Source: Paraburkholderia bannensis NBRC 103871 (GTDB lineage: Bacteria > Pseudomonadota > Gammaproteobacteria > Burkholderiales > Burkholderiaceae). Taken from it: DNA of 33,130 bases. Shown piece by piece: positions 6,868-15,330 of this stretch. Location of the stretch: contig NZ_BAYA01000056.1 in the NCBI RefSeq assembly GCF_000685015.1, positions 1-33,130 of the forward strand. Direction: 5' to 3'. Position 1 is the first letter of the stretch, and every line of letters starts with the position of its first letter. Below the pieces are notes generated by a model, which saw only the letters and a list, made by a program, of their open reading frames with translations, did no database searches and was not told the origin of the DNA. The position numbers and the translations under genes were made by a program.

Positions 6868-9174
6868 ATGTCGAATTCCTCCTCGAACTCCGCTACGAAC
6901 AAGCTGCGCGAAGCCGCCCTCGATTACCACGAGTTCCCGACGCCCGGGAAAATCGCGATCGCGCCGACCAAGCAGATGATCAACCAGCGCGATCTTTCGC
7001 TCGCGTACTCGCCGGGGGTTGCGTTCGCGTGCGAGGCGATCGTCGAAAATCCGCTCAACGCCGCGCGCTTCACGGCGCGCAGCAACCTCGTCGGCGTCGT
7101 CTCGAACGGCACGGCCGTGCTGGGGCTCGGCAACATCGGGCCGCTCGCCTCGAAGCCGGTGATGGAAGGCAAGGCGGTGCTGTTCAAGAAGTTCGCCGGC
7201 ATCGACGTGTTCGACATCGAACTCAACGAGTCCGACCCGCACAAGCTGGTCGACGTGATCGCCGCGCTCGAACCGACCTTCGGCGGCATCAACCTGGAAG
7301 ACATCAAGGCGCCCGAGTGCTTCATCGTCGAACGTGAAGCGCGCAAGCGCATGAAGATTCCGGTCTTCCACGACGACCAGCACGGCACGGCCATCGTCGT
7401 GGCGGCGGCGTTCACCAACGGCCTGAAGGTCGTCGGCAAGGACATCAAGGAAGTGAAGCTGGTCGCCTCGGGCGCGGGCGCAGCGGCGCTGGCGTGCCTG
7501 GATTTGCTGGTCGACCTGGGCCTGCCGCTCGAAAACATCTATGTGACCGACCTTGCGGGCGTGGTCTACAAGGGCCGCACCGAGCTGATGGATCCGGACA
7601 AGGAGCGCTTTGCCCGCGAAACCGATGCGCGCACGCTCGCCGAAGTCATCGAAGGCGCCGATATTTTCCTGGGCCTGTCTGCAGGCGGCGTGCTCAAGCA
7701 GGACATGGTCAAGCTGATGGCCGCGAAGCCGCTGATCCTCGCGCTCGCGAACCCGACGCCGGAAATCCTGCCGGAACTCGCGCTCGAAGTGCGCCCGGAC
7801 GCCGTGCTCGCCACCGGTCGCACGGACTATCCGAACCAGGTGAACAACGTGCTGTGCTTCCCGTTCATCTTCCGCGGCGCGCTTGACGTGGGCGCGACGA
7901 CGATCACGCGCGAAATGGAAATCGCCGCCGTGAACGCGATTGCCGAACTCGCGCGCCAGGAGCAGAGCGATGTCGTCGCGACGGCTTACGGCATTCAGGA
8001 TCTCCAGTTCGGGCCCGAATACCTGATTCCGAAGCCTTTCGATCCGCGCCTGATCGTGAAGATCGCACCGGCTGTCGCGCGCGCGGCGATGGACGCGGGC
8101 GTCGCCACGCGTCCGATCGAGGACATGGACGCCTACGAACAGCATCTCCAGCAGTTCGTCTACCACAGCGGCACGACCATGAAGCCGATCTTCCAGCTCG
8201 CGCGCGCCGTGGAGCCGGAGAAGAAGCGCATCGTGTTCGCCGAGGGCGAAGAGGAGCGCATCCTGCGCGCGGTGCAGATCGTCGTCGACGAAAAGCTCGC
8301 GAAGCCGATCCTGATTGGCCGTCCGGCGGTGATCGAGCAGCGCATCGCGCGCTACGGTCTGCGCCTGGTCGCGGATCAGGACTACTCGGTCGTCAACACC
8401 GATCACGACGAGCGCTATCGCGACTTCTGGAAGTCCTACGCCAAGCTGATGGCGCGCAAGGGCATCACGGCGCAGATGGCCAAGCTCGAAATGCGCCGCC
8501 GCACCACGCTGATCGGCGCGATGCTGGTGGAAAAGGGCGAGGCCGACGGCATGATCTGCGGCACGGTCAGCACGACGCACCGCCACCTGCACTTCATCGA
8601 CCAGATCATCGGCAAGAAGGAAGGCTGCAACGTCTATGGCGCGATGAACGCGCTGGTGCTGCCGAACCGCCAGATTTTCGTGGTCGATACGCACGTGAAC
8701 GTTGATCCGACGCCCGAACAGCTCGCCGAAATCACCATCATGGCGGCGGAAGAAGTGCGCCGCTTCGGCATTGAGCCGAAGATCGCGCTGTGCTCGCACT
8801 CGAACTTTGGTTCGAGCAACGCGCCTAGCGCGCAGAAGATGCGCGATCTGCTGGCGATCCTCCAGGAGCGCGCGCCCGACCTGCAAGTCGACGGCGAAAT
8901 GCACGGCGACGTCGCGCTCGACCCGAACCTGCGCCGCGAGATCCTGCCGGAATCGACGCTCGAAGGCGAAGCGAACCTGCTGGTCATGCCGAACATCGAC
9001 GCCGCCAACATTTCGTACAACCTGCTGAAGACGGCGGCGGGCAACAACATCGCTATCGGGCCGATCCTGCTGGGCGCGGCCAAGCCGGTGCATGTGCTGA
9101 CGGCGTCGGCGACGGTGCGCCGCATCGTCAACATGACGGCGCTGCTGGTCGCGGACGTGAACGCGACGCGTTAA
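6868..9174 (+). CDS. maeB: NADP-dependent malic enzyme with phosphotransacetylase-like C-terminal domain
   Basis: The product has 768 residues, the usual length of the MaeB hybrid class. The N-terminal malic enzyme half has SLAYSPGVA, VSNGTAVLGLGNIGP, GIDVFDIEL and FHDDQHGTAIVVAAA, followed by a Rossmann region (VASGAGAAALACLDLL) and LALANPTPEILPE. From about residue 430 the protein is phosphotransacetylase-like (KKRIVFAEGEEERILRA, EGEANLLVMPNIDAANI). It decarboxylates malate to pyruvate with NADP reduction; in characterised homologues the C-terminal domain is regulatory (acetyl-CoA sensing) rather than catalytic. The gene is alone on its strand with about 200 bp of non-coding DNA upstream. 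No good Shine-Dalgarno precedes the ATG, but the first residues fit the family. Confidence 0.96.
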   Translation: MSNSSSNSATNKLREAALDYHEFPTPGKIAIAPTKQMINQRDLSLAYSPGVAFACEAIVENPLNAARFTARSNLVGVVSNGTAVLGLGNIGPLASKPVMEGKAVLFKKFAGIDVFDIELNESDPHKLVDVIAALEPTFGGINLEDIKAPECFIVEREARKRMKIPVFHDDQHGTAIVVAAAFTNGLKVVGKDIKEVKLVASGAGAAALACLDLLVDLGLPLENIYVTDLAGVVYKGRTELMDPDKERFARETDARTLAEVIEGADIFLGLSAGGVLKQDMVKLMAAKPLILALANPTPEILPELALEVRPDAVLATGRTDYPNQVNNVLCFPFIFRGALDVGATTITREMEIAAVNAIAELARQEQSDVVATAYGIQDLQFGPEYLIPKPFDPRLIVKIAPAVARAAMDAGVATRPIEDMDAYEQHLQQFVYHSGTTMKPIFQLARAVEPEKKRIVFAEGEEERILRAVQIVVDEKLAKPILIGRPAVIEQRIARYGLRLVADQDYSVVNTDHDERYRDFWKSYAKLMARKGITAQMAKLEMRRRTTLIGAMLVEKGEADGMICGTVSTTHRHLHFIDQIIGKKEGCNVYGAMNALVLPNRQIFVVDTHVNVDPTPEQLAEITIMAAEEVRRFGIEPKIALCSHSNFGSSNAPSAQKMRDLLAILQERAPDLQVDGEMHGDVALDPNLRREILPESTLEGEANLLVMPNIDAANISYNLLKTAAGNNIAIGPILLGAAKPVHVLTASATVRRIVNMTALLVADVNATR

Positions 9175-9239
9175 GGTGCGGTGCGTCCGGGCGGTGCAAC
9201 GCCGCCTGGACTGTTTGATCTGAATTTGCCTCCCAACCT

Positions 9240-9270
9240 CGCCGATTGCTCATTGTTTATGCAATCGGCG
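9240..9270. other. 10-bp inverted repeat downstream of maeB
   Basis: Arms 9240-9249 and 9261-9270 (CGCCGATTGC and complement) are perfect, with an 11-nt AT-rich loop. A smaller 6-bp hairpin precedes it at 9190-9206. There is no T-run on either side. It could be a 3'-end stabiliser for maeB mRNA or a binding site in front of the RNase gene. Confidence 0.5.
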
Positions 9271-9383
9271 GGCGCTCTTCCAGGCTTTCCCAAGCCGCAT
9301 CGCCGCCCCGTTTTTCGATTGTAAAAACTACCTGAGTGGCGATTGCGCGCCGTCAAGTCTCCTTTGCGGCCGCCGGGCCGTGA

Positions 9384-9412
9384 TTGCTTCCAGGTGCCAT
9401 TAGCGATACCCT
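9384..9412 (+). promoter_or_regulatory. Possible sigma70-type promoter for the RNase/barstar pair
   Basis: TTGCTT (9384-9389), a 17-nt spacer and TACCCT (9407-9412) lie about 50 bp before the RNase ATG. The match is only partial, so this is a weak call. Confidence 0.25.
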
Positions 9413-9463
9413 TACACCTTTCATGGTCGTCGAATGCGTGATCCGGGAACCGGGAATCCGTAG

Positions 9464-9979
9464 ATGGTACAGATAGGACTGCCTGACGAAACGACTGGAG
9501 AAACAGCCGCGCGGGCAGGGTACGCAATCTGCGGGATCGAACTCGCAAGTCCTTGTTCTGAAAGATTTTTTGGCCGGTCATCCAGGCAGTTTCAGCGCGT
9601 CTCAGCGGGCGTTCTTCTTGCGGTTGCGCTAGCCGTTTCGCAGCTCGCCGTGGCGCGTACGCAAGCGCCCGACGATGGCGGCGGCGCGGCTGTCGACTCC
9701 GTGAGCGTGGGTGAATTGCCTCGCGAGGCGGTTGACACGCTTGGCCTGATCGGGACAGGCGGCCCCTACCCGTTCGAGAAGGATGGCGTCGTGTTCGGCA
9801 ATTATGAGCGGCAATTGCCCAAACATCGGCGCGGCTACTATCACGAGTACACGGTGCCCACGCCCGCGGCGCGCAATCGGGGCGCACGGCGCATCGTCTG
9901 CGGCGGGCCGTTAAGGCGTACCGACAATTGCTATTACACCGACGACCACTACGCCAGTTTCAGGCGAATTGTTGAATGA
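9464..9979 (+). CDS. Barnase-like guanyl-specific ribonuclease, predicted exported
   Basis: The product has 171 residues from the first ATG. Residues 86-171 align with the barnase/RNase N1 fold: LPREAVDTLGLI, GVVFGNYERQLPKHRRGYYHEYTV, RGARRIVCGG, and YYTDDHYASFRRIV. By position, Glu128, Arg142 or 143 and His162 correspond to barnase Glu73, Arg83/87 and His102. A hydrophobic stretch at about 47-64 (VSAGVLLAVALAVSQLAVA) followed by ARTQA looks like a signal peptide core. It is preceded by an unusually long 45-residue N-region; no ATG, GTG or TTG occurs in frame between 9464 and the signal core, so the true start is uncertain. Cys146 and Cys156 could pair after export. The gene runs directly into a barstar-like gene, as expected for a nuclease with its inhibitor. 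Confidence 0.85.
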   Translation: MVQIGLPDETTGETAARAGYAICGIELASPCSERFFGRSSRQFQRVSAGVLLAVALAVSQLAVARTQAPDDGGGAAVDSVSVGELPREAVDTLGLIGTGGPYPFEKDGVVFGNYERQLPKHRRGYYHEYTVPTPAARNRGARRIVCGGPLRRTDNCYYTDDHYASFRRIVE

Positions 9980-9995
9980 CACCGGGAAGGGCGGC

Positions 9996-10553
9996 ATGAG
10001 CGATAACACTTACGCGCACGACCCTCGGGTCGCGAGCGATCTGTTCGCGTCCGGCGAGGGCAACCTGTTCCAGCGCGTCATGCAGATGAAGCATGACGAC
10101 CAGCAGCGCGACGCTGCGCACGCTGGCGAGGCGCATGCATCGAACGAGGAGGCCATGAGCCTGTTTGCGACCGTCGGGCCGAATATCGTCCAGTCGATCC
10201 GCGCGTTTCGCGTCCAGGATCTCGCCGACGAAGCGCAGCGGCTAGAGGAACATTTCCTCTATGCGTTCTGCGCGAACGCACTAACCAAACAGGAAGTGCT
10301 GGAGACGATCGCCACATCGTTTCTGTTTCCGAAGCATTTCGGCAAGAACTACGACGGTCTTTACGACTGCCTGACCGATATGGTGCAGAAGGCTGGCGAG
10401 CAGCCCGGCTTCGTGGTCGTGCTCGAAGGCTTGCCGATCGCGCAGAAGTTCGACAAGGACGGCCGCGAGACGCTGCTCGACGTATTCCGCGAAGCTTCGG
10501 AGTACTGGGCTGAGCGCAAGGTGCCGTTCCGCGTGTTCTATTCGTTCGCCTGA
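9996..10553 (+). CDS. Barstar-family ribonuclease inhibitor
   Basis: The product has 185 residues. The C-terminal half, from about residue 97, is barstar-like: TKQEVLETIATSFLFPKHFG, then KNYDGLYDCLTDM (Tyr119, Asp120, Asp124, matching the barstar surface that plugs the RNase active site), FVVVLEG, and GRETLLDVFREASEYW. Barstar itself is about 90 residues, so the first 90 or so residues are an extension of unknown role. No signal peptide is seen, so it should remain cytoplasmic and neutralise RNase not yet exported. The ATG at 9996 has GGGAAGGG upstream; it begins 16 bp after the RNase stop. The pair ends at a strong terminator. Confidence 0.9.
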   Translation: MSDNTYAHDPRVASDLFASGEGNLFQRVMQMKHDDQQRDAAHAGEAHASNEEAMSLFATVGPNIVQSIRAFRVQDLADEAQRLEEHFLYAFCANALTKQEVLETIATSFLFPKHFGKNYDGLYDCLTDMVQKAGEQPGFVVVLEGLPIAQKFDKDGRETLLDVFREASEYWAERKVPFRVFYSFA

Positions 10554-10604
10554 AGGGTTGGCGGCACGTGTTGAACTGCCCAGTTAACGGATAAGCCGGA
10601 TAAC

Positions 10605-10671
10605 GTCGCATTCCTGCGACAAAAAAACACAGGCCCGCCGGTCGCGACGACCGGCGGGCCTTGTCATTTTT
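10605..10671. terminator. Bidirectional terminator between barstar and rsmE
   Basis: A perfect 12-bp stem (10632-10643 with 10649-10660, GGCCCGCCGGTC and complement) has a 5-nt loop. On the plus strand it is followed by TTGTCATTTTT. On the minus strand it is followed after four bases (TGTG) by seven T residues (complement of 10621-10627), and then by a second 6-bp hairpin at 10605-10620. It serves both convergent units. Confidence 0.9.
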
Positions 10672-10716
10672 ACCTGGTGGTGCGCCGTTAGCGCGCCGCT
10701 AGCCGCATTCTGCGGA

Positions 10717-11457
10717 TTACCAGCCGCCCCAGCGCGCGGCCAGCGCCGACAGCACGGCGATGCCTGCCGTTTCGGTGCGCAGCACGCGCGGCCCGAGACC
10801 CACGGCGATGAAGCCGTGATCGAGCGCCGCGGCTTCTTCCGGCGATGAAAACCCGCCTTCCGGCCCAACCAGCACCGTGATCTCGCCAAGCGGCGGGGTG
10901 CCAGGCAGCGTCGCGAACGAGACATTGGCGCGTGGCGACAGCAGCACGCGCAGTTCGCCGTCGCCGGGCGTCTTGGGCAGCGAGCCCAGCCACGTGCCGA
11001 TCTCGCGCGTGGGCGCGACTTCCGGCATGCGGTTGCGCCCGCACTGCTCGCACGACGCCTGCACGATGCGCTGCCAGTGCGCCTGACGACGCACGGCACG
11101 CTCGCCCGACAGGCGCACGACGCTGCGCGAGGTGGTGAGCGGCACGAAGCTGGTCGCGCCAAGCTCGACGGCCTTTTCGATCAGCCAGTCCATCTTGTCG
11201 CTGCCGGCGATGCCTTGTGCGAGCGTGAGGCGGTACGGCGGTTCGGTTTCGATGTCGCGGAACGGGCCGACGCGCACCTGGGTGTCGCGGCGTTCCATCG
11301 AGATGATTTCGGCGCTGAATTCTCCGCCGACGCCGTTGAACAGCACGACCGTGTCGCCGGGTTGCAGGCGCAGCACCTGGACGTGTCGCGTGACTTCGTC
11401 GGGGAGGGTGAAGACGTCGCCGGACTGTAGGGAGTTACCGACGAAAAAGCGGGGCAT
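10717..11457 (-). CDS. rsmE: 16S rRNA m3U1498 methyltransferase
   Basis: The product has 246 residues, the normal length for RsmE. This SPOUT-class enzyme uses SAM to methylate N3 of U1498 in 16S rRNA. Visible features are the N-terminal PUA-like part (MPRFFVGNSL, HVQVLRLQPGDTVVLFNG), QGIAGSDKMDWLIEKAVELGA, and RWQRIVQAS-like HWQRIVQASCEQCGR. The knotted SAM-binding end carries VLVGPEGGFSSPEE and LGPRVLRTETA. The ATG at 11457 is chosen from the family start MPRFF; an ATG 15 bp upstream is possible. It follows the VOC gene by 19 bp on the same strand, so the two are probably co-transcribed, and the unit ends at the bidirectional terminator. Confidence 0.95.
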   Translation of the reverse strand: MPRFFVGNSLQSGDVFTLPDEVTRHVQVLRLQPGDTVVLFNGVGGEFSAEIISMERRDTQVRVGPFRDIETEPPYRLTLAQGIAGSDKMDWLIEKAVELGATSFVPLTTSRSVVRLSGERAVRRQAHWQRIVQASCEQCGRNRMPEVAPTREIGTWLGSLPKTPGDGELRVLLSPRANVSFATLPGTPPLGEITVLVGPEGGFSSPEEAAALDHGFIAVGLGPRVLRTETAGIAVLSALAARWGGW

Positions 11458-11476
11458 AAGACAGGTTCTCATTGCT

Positions 11477-11890
11477 TCATGACAGATGGCGAGCAAGCGC
11501 CCAGCGGTAACCGTCGAGGTCTTCGACCTGAGCGAAACGGTCACCCCAGAACTGATCCTGCGGCTCGCTCAACGATTTCGCGCCGGCGTCAAGCGCCCGC
11601 GCATATACCGCGTCGACATTATCGACGTAAAGATAAAAGGACTGGGGGGCGATCGCGTTCGAGCTCTTCGGCGTGCGGGCCGTCGAACCGAAAGCGCCCT
11701 CCGGCGCAAACATCACGATCAACTGATCGTGGTAGGTCATTTCCACGTGCATCACCGCGCCGTCGTCCTCCAGGCTGTCGCGAACCGCAAAGCCGAAGGC
11801 CGTTTCGAAGAAAGCGATCGCAGCGCGCGCATCGCGCACCGTCAGATACGGCGTTAGCCACGGCACGCCTGCGGGGCGGGGTGGGGTCAT
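11477..11890 (-). CDS. VOC / glyoxalase-like family protein
   Basis: The product has 137 residues with the paired beta-alpha-beta-beta-beta layout of the vicinal oxygen chelate fold. VPWLTPYLTVRDARAAIAFFETAFGF is at the start, and VMHVEMTYHDQLIVMFAPEG in the middle. The second half has YLYVDNVDAVYARALDAGAK and PQDQFWGDRFAQVEDLDGYRWALA, which includes the WGDR..D.DG motif of PhnB/glyoxalase-like members. Likely metal ligands cannot be fixed without a structure, so the substrate is unknown. GGAGAG lies a few bases before the ATG. It sits upstream of rsmE in the same direction. Confidence 0.88.
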   Translation of the reverse strand: MTPPRPAGVPWLTPYLTVRDARAAIAFFETAFGFAVRDSLEDDGAVMHVEMTYHDQLIVMFAPEGAFGSTARTPKSSNAIAPQSFYLYVDNVDAVYARALDAGAKSLSEPQDQFWGDRFAQVEDLDGYRWALARHLS

Positions 11891-12009
11891 CGGGCTCTCC
11901 AGATTCGGTTACGGACGGTGAGTTGCAGAGGGAGTGTCAACTGGATGCCAGAATGGTCAAGCACGCAAACAAATGTAACGAACCAGCCAATTCTGCAATG
12001 TTGCGCATC

Positions 12010-12900
12010 CTAAAGCTGTAGGAATTGACCTAATTTATCGCGGAACATTCGCGGCGCATCCAGGAGTGTCGCATGCAGCTTCGTGTCGTAAAAGCGCAAA
12101 CCCTCCAGCTCGCGCTCCAGCATGCGGGCCGTCAATATGGCTTCGGATTGCGCCGCCGGGTCAAGCTGGTCGCTGGCCACCGCCATCAGCCAGAACGCGC
12201 CGTAGAGCGGCACCCAGGCGCCCAGCGGGCGAACTACGGCAAAGGTCGAGCGCAGAGCGTCGAGCAGTGCGCCGACGCGCGCCGTATGGTGCAGTGGCGA
12301 GCCCAGATGCAGCGAAATCAGGGCGTCTTCGCTCATGATGGTTTTGAGCGCGCGATAGAACTGCGGCGTGTAAAGGCCGGCGGCGGGCGAATCGGGCGGT
12401 GTCAGATCGAATACGACCAGGTCGAAGGGCGGTGCGCCATCGGCCTGTGCGTTATTGGAGGCTCGGGCGACGAAATCCGCGGCATCGCCGATCACCAGTT
12501 CCACACGCGGATCGTCGAACGCGCCGCCGCGCACTTGTGGCAGGTAATCGCCTGTCAGACGGACTACATCGGCGTCGAGCTCGGCGACCACGATGCGCTC
12601 GATGGCGGGATGGCGCAGCAACTGGCGCGCCGCGCCGCCATCGCCGCCGCCCAGCACGAGCGCGGCGCGCGGCGCGGGATGCGTGAGCGCGGCCACATGG
12701 GTCATGCACTCGTGATAGATGAATTCGTCGCCGGCGGAGGTCATCGGCCGGCCGTCCAGCGTGAACAGGCAGCCGAGCTGCGGCGTGTCCCACACTTCGA
12801 TGTGCTGCCAGGCCGAATCGGCGCTAGCGAGCAGGCGCGCGCCGGGGAAGCCGTACACGGCGTCGGGGCCGGGGTAAAAAAGAAGCGGAGCGGCGGTCAA
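12010..12900 (-). CDS. speE: Spermidine synthase (polyamine aminopropyltransferase), TTG start
   Basis: The product has 296 residues. It transfers an aminopropyl group from decarboxylated SAM to putrescine. Family blocks are LFTLDGRPMTSAGDEFIYHECMTHV (seen as shorter motifs DEFIYHE and MTHVAAL), LVLGGGDGGAARQLL, VVAELDADVV, DDPRVELVIGDAADFV, and the catalytic-loop region VVFDLTPPDSPAAGLYT, with DLTPPD where E. coli has DSTDP-like residues. The frame between the upstream TGA and the conserved core has no ATG or GTG, so the TTG at 12900 is the only good start, with AGGA about 9 nt before it. It is divergent from tkt. The next gene on this strand, the VOC gene, starts 119 bp after the stop. Confidence 0.92.
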   Translation of the reverse strand: MTAAPLLFYPGPDAVYGFPGARLLASADSAWQHIEVWDTPQLGCLFTLDGRPMTSAGDEFIYHECMTHVAALTHPAPRAALVLGGGDGGAARQLLRHPAIERIVVAELDADVVRLTGDYLPQVRGGAFDDPRVELVIGDAADFVARASNNAQADGAPPFDLVVFDLTPPDSPAAGLYTPQFYRALKTIMSEDALISLHLGSPLHHTARVGALLDALRSTFAVVRPLGAWVPLYGAFWLMAVASDQLDPAAQSEAILTARMLERELEGLRFYDTKLHATLLDAPRMFRDKLGQFLQL

Positions 12901-12972
12901 GTCGGTGCGATCCTGGGAGCGATGCTGGCGCCCGAAGCCAGCCGATCAGCGTAAAAAAGGGGCGATAGCGGC

Positions 12973-12978
12973 ATTATA
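12973..12978 (-). promoter_or_regulatory. -10 box of a speE promoter
   Basis: A perfect TATAAT on the minus strand lies about 72 bp before the speE TTG start. The -35 is poor, so only the -10 is supported. Confidence 0.45.
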
Positions 12979-13070
12979 AGGACGGCTTTCCGCCTGACGC
13001 CCGCAGAAGGCGCGCGTAGGCGTTTTCCTGCGCTCGCCGGGCCCCGAAGCCAGGGAAAAGCCGCATGTTC

Positions 13071-13079
13071 TGTTAGAAT
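13071..13079 (+). promoter_or_regulatory. Extended -10 promoter of tkt
   Basis: TGTTAGAAT matches the extended -10 form (TG, one base, then a five-of-six TATAAT). The -35 region is weak, as is common for such promoters. It would give a leader of about 190 nt before the tkt ATG. Confidence 0.45.
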
Positions 13080-13274
13080 GTCGCCCTTTGCAGCCCTGTC
13101 CGTTTGCTCTGGCCGTTTCGCGTCTTCCTGGCGCCGCATCGCGCGCCGGAGCACGTGTTTGCCGAGCTTCCGGAACCGTCCGCTGCTGTGCGCCCGCCGT
13201 CTTGATCTGCGCGTTTGATCAGATCAATTCCGCCCGCCCACGCCGCTTTTTGCACTCGTTCCTCCGGACTCGAC

Positions 13275-15317
13275 ATGACGACCTCGTCTTCCGCCTCCCC
13301 CGCAACTACCACGTTGATGGCCAACGCGATCCGCGCGCTGTCCATGGACGCCGTTCAGCAAGCGAATTCCGGCCACCCCGGCATGCCCATGGGCATGGCC
13401 GAGATCGCCGTCGCGCTGTGGGGCCGCCATCTGCGCCACAACCCGACGAACCCGCACTGGAACGACCGCGACCGCTTCGTGCTGTCGAACGGCCACGGCT
13501 CCATGCTGCTGTACTCGTTGCTGCACCTGACCGGCTACGACCTGCCGATCGAAGAGCTGAAGAACTTCCGCCAGATGCATTCGAAGACGCCGGGTCACCC
13601 GGAATTCGGCATCACGCCGGGCGTCGAAACCACCACGGGCCCGCTCGGCCAGGGTCTGGCGAACGCGGTTGGCATGGCGCTGGCTGAAGCGCTGATCGCA
13701 GCGGAGTTCAACAAGGCCGACGCGAAGATCGTCGACCACCACACCTATGTGTTCCTCGGCGACGGCTGCCTGATGGAAGGCATCTCGCACGAAGCCTGCT
13801 CGCTGGCCGGCACGCTCAAGCTGAACAAGCTGATCGCGCTGTACGACGACAACGGCATCTCGATCGACGGTCACGTCGAGCACTGGTTCCACGACGACAC
13901 CCCGAAGCGCTTCGAAGCCTACGGCTGGAACGTGATCGCGGACGTGAACGGCCATGACGTCGATGCAGTCGACGCAGCCATCGCCAAGGCCAAGGCATCG
14001 GACAAGCCGACGCTGATCTGCTGCAAGACGCAGATCGGTCACGGCGCGCCGACCAAGGCAGGCGGCCACGACGTGCACGGCGCGCCGCTCGGCGCAGAAG
14101 AAATCGCCAAGTGGCGCGAAGCGGCGGGCTGGAAGTGGGAGCCCTTCGTCGTGCCGCAGGAAGTCTACGCAGACTGGGATTCGAAGGCCACGGGCGCGAA
14201 GCTCGAAGCCGAGTGGAATGAAACGTTCGGCGCCTACAAGGCGAAGTACCCGACGGAAGCCGCTGAATTCACGCGCCGCATGGCTGGCCAGCTGCCCGCC
14301 GACTGGGCGCAGAAGGCTGCTGAAATCGTCGCCGGCGCGGATTCGCGCAAGGAAACCGTCGCGACCCGCAAGGCGTCGCAGCAGGCCATCGAAGGCCTCG
14401 CCGCTGCGCTGCCGGAACTGCTGGGCGGCTCGGCCGACCTGACCGGCTCGAACCTGACCAACTGGAAGGCCTCGAAGCCCGTGCGCGCCGCGAAGGCCGG
14501 CGAAACCGGCATCGAGTGGGGCAACCACGTCAACTACGGCGTGCGCGAGTTCGGCATGAGCGCCGCGCTCAACGGCATCGTGCTGCACGGCGGCTACAAG
14601 GCCTTCGGCGGCACCTTCCTGACGTTCTCGGATTACAGCCGCAACGCGCTGCGCGTGGCCGCGCTGATGAAGTGCCCGTCGATCTTCGTGTTCACGCACG
14701 ACTCGATCGGCCTGGGCGAAGACGGCCCGACGCACCAGTCGATCGAACAGGTGCCGAGCCTGCGCCTGATCCCGAACATGACGCTCTGGCGTCCGGCCGA
14801 CACGGTTGAAACCGCGGTGGCCTGGACTGAGTCGATCGCGCATCAAGGCCCGTCGTCGCTGATCTTCAGCCGTCAGAACCTGCAGTTCAACGAACGCACC
14901 GACGCTCAGATCGCCAACATCGCCAAGGGTGGCTACGTTCTGAAGGACTGGAACGACGACATCCCGAGCCGCAAGATCATCCTGATCGCGACGGGCTCCG
15001 AAGTCGAACTGGCGATGAAGGCCGTCGAGGCGCTCCAGCGCGAAGGCATCGGCGCCCGCGTGGTGTCCATGCCGTCGACCAACGTGTTCGACCGCCAGGA
15101 CGCTGAATACAAGGAGCGCGTGCTGCCCAAGGGCGTGCGCCGCGTGGCGATCGAAGCGGCTCAGTCCGACTTCTGGCGCAAGTACGTGGGCCTCGAAGGC
15201 GGCGTGGTCGGCATCGACACCTTCGGCGAATCGGCTCCGGCTGGCGTGCTGTTCAAGCACTTCGGCTTCACGGTCGAAAACGTCGTCGCGACGGCCAAGG
15301 CCGCGCTCGACAACTAA
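13275..15317 (+). CDS. tkt: Transketolase
   Basis: The product has 680 residues (E. coli TktA 663). The TPP- and Mg-dependent enzyme moves two-carbon ketol units in the pentose phosphate and Calvin-type pathways. Motifs in order: ANSGHPGMPMGMAEIAVALW, DRFVLSNGHGSMLLY, TTGPLGQGLANAVGMA, the TPP/Mg motif FLGDGCLMEGISHEACSLAG with its downstream Asn, then the pyrimidine domain GNHVNYGVREFGMSAALNG and HDSIGLGEDGPTHQSIEQ, and a C-terminal domain (ATGSEVELAMKA). The ATG at 13275 begins a short Ser/Thr/Ala tail before the core. It lies 141 bp upstream of gap, linking the pentose phosphate pathway with glycolysis or gluconeogenesis. Confidence 0.97.
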   Translation: MTTSSSASPATTTLMANAIRALSMDAVQQANSGHPGMPMGMAEIAVALWGRHLRHNPTNPHWNDRDRFVLSNGHGSMLLYSLLHLTGYDLPIEELKNFRQMHSKTPGHPEFGITPGVETTTGPLGQGLANAVGMALAEALIAAEFNKADAKIVDHHTYVFLGDGCLMEGISHEACSLAGTLKLNKLIALYDDNGISIDGHVEHWFHDDTPKRFEAYGWNVIADVNGHDVDAVDAAIAKAKASDKPTLICCKTQIGHGAPTKAGGHDVHGAPLGAEEIAKWREAAGWKWEPFVVPQEVYADWDSKATGAKLEAEWNETFGAYKAKYPTEAAEFTRRMAGQLPADWAQKAAEIVAGADSRKETVATRKASQQAIEGLAAALPELLGGSADLTGSNLTNWKASKPVRAAKAGETGIEWGNHVNYGVREFGMSAALNGIVLHGGYKAFGGTFLTFSDYSRNALRVAALMKCPSIFVFTHDSIGLGEDGPTHQSIEQVPSLRLIPNMTLWRPADTVETAVAWTESIAHQGPSSLIFSRQNLQFNERTDAQIANIAKGGYVLKDWNDDIPSRKIILIATGSEVELAMKAVEALQREGIGARVVSMPSTNVFDRQDAEYKERVLPKGVRRVAIEAAQSDFWRKYVGLEGGVVGIDTFGESAPAGVLFKHFGFTVENVVATAKAALDN

Positions 15318-15330
15318 GCATGGCTTCACA

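Larger units (their letters stand above)
12901..13274. other. Divergent intergenic region between speE and tkt
   Basis: This 374-bp stretch has no convincing gene. It holds a perfect minus-strand TATAAT at 12973-12978 facing speE and an extended -10 at 13071-13079 facing tkt. A minus-strand open frame across 12897-13154 lacks a ribosome site and family features and is treated as chance. Confidence 0.6.

Noticed and set aside
6835..9093. 752-codon minus-strand frame opposite maeB
   Set aside because: Shadow of maeB with no recognisable domain or ribosome site.
12897..13154. 85-codon minus-strand frame upstream of speE
   Set aside because: It overlaps promoter elements, lacks a ribosome site and has no family features.
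13224..15329. 701-codon minus-strand frame opposite tkt
   Set aside because: Same codon-bias shadow; the plus strand encodes a full transketolase.
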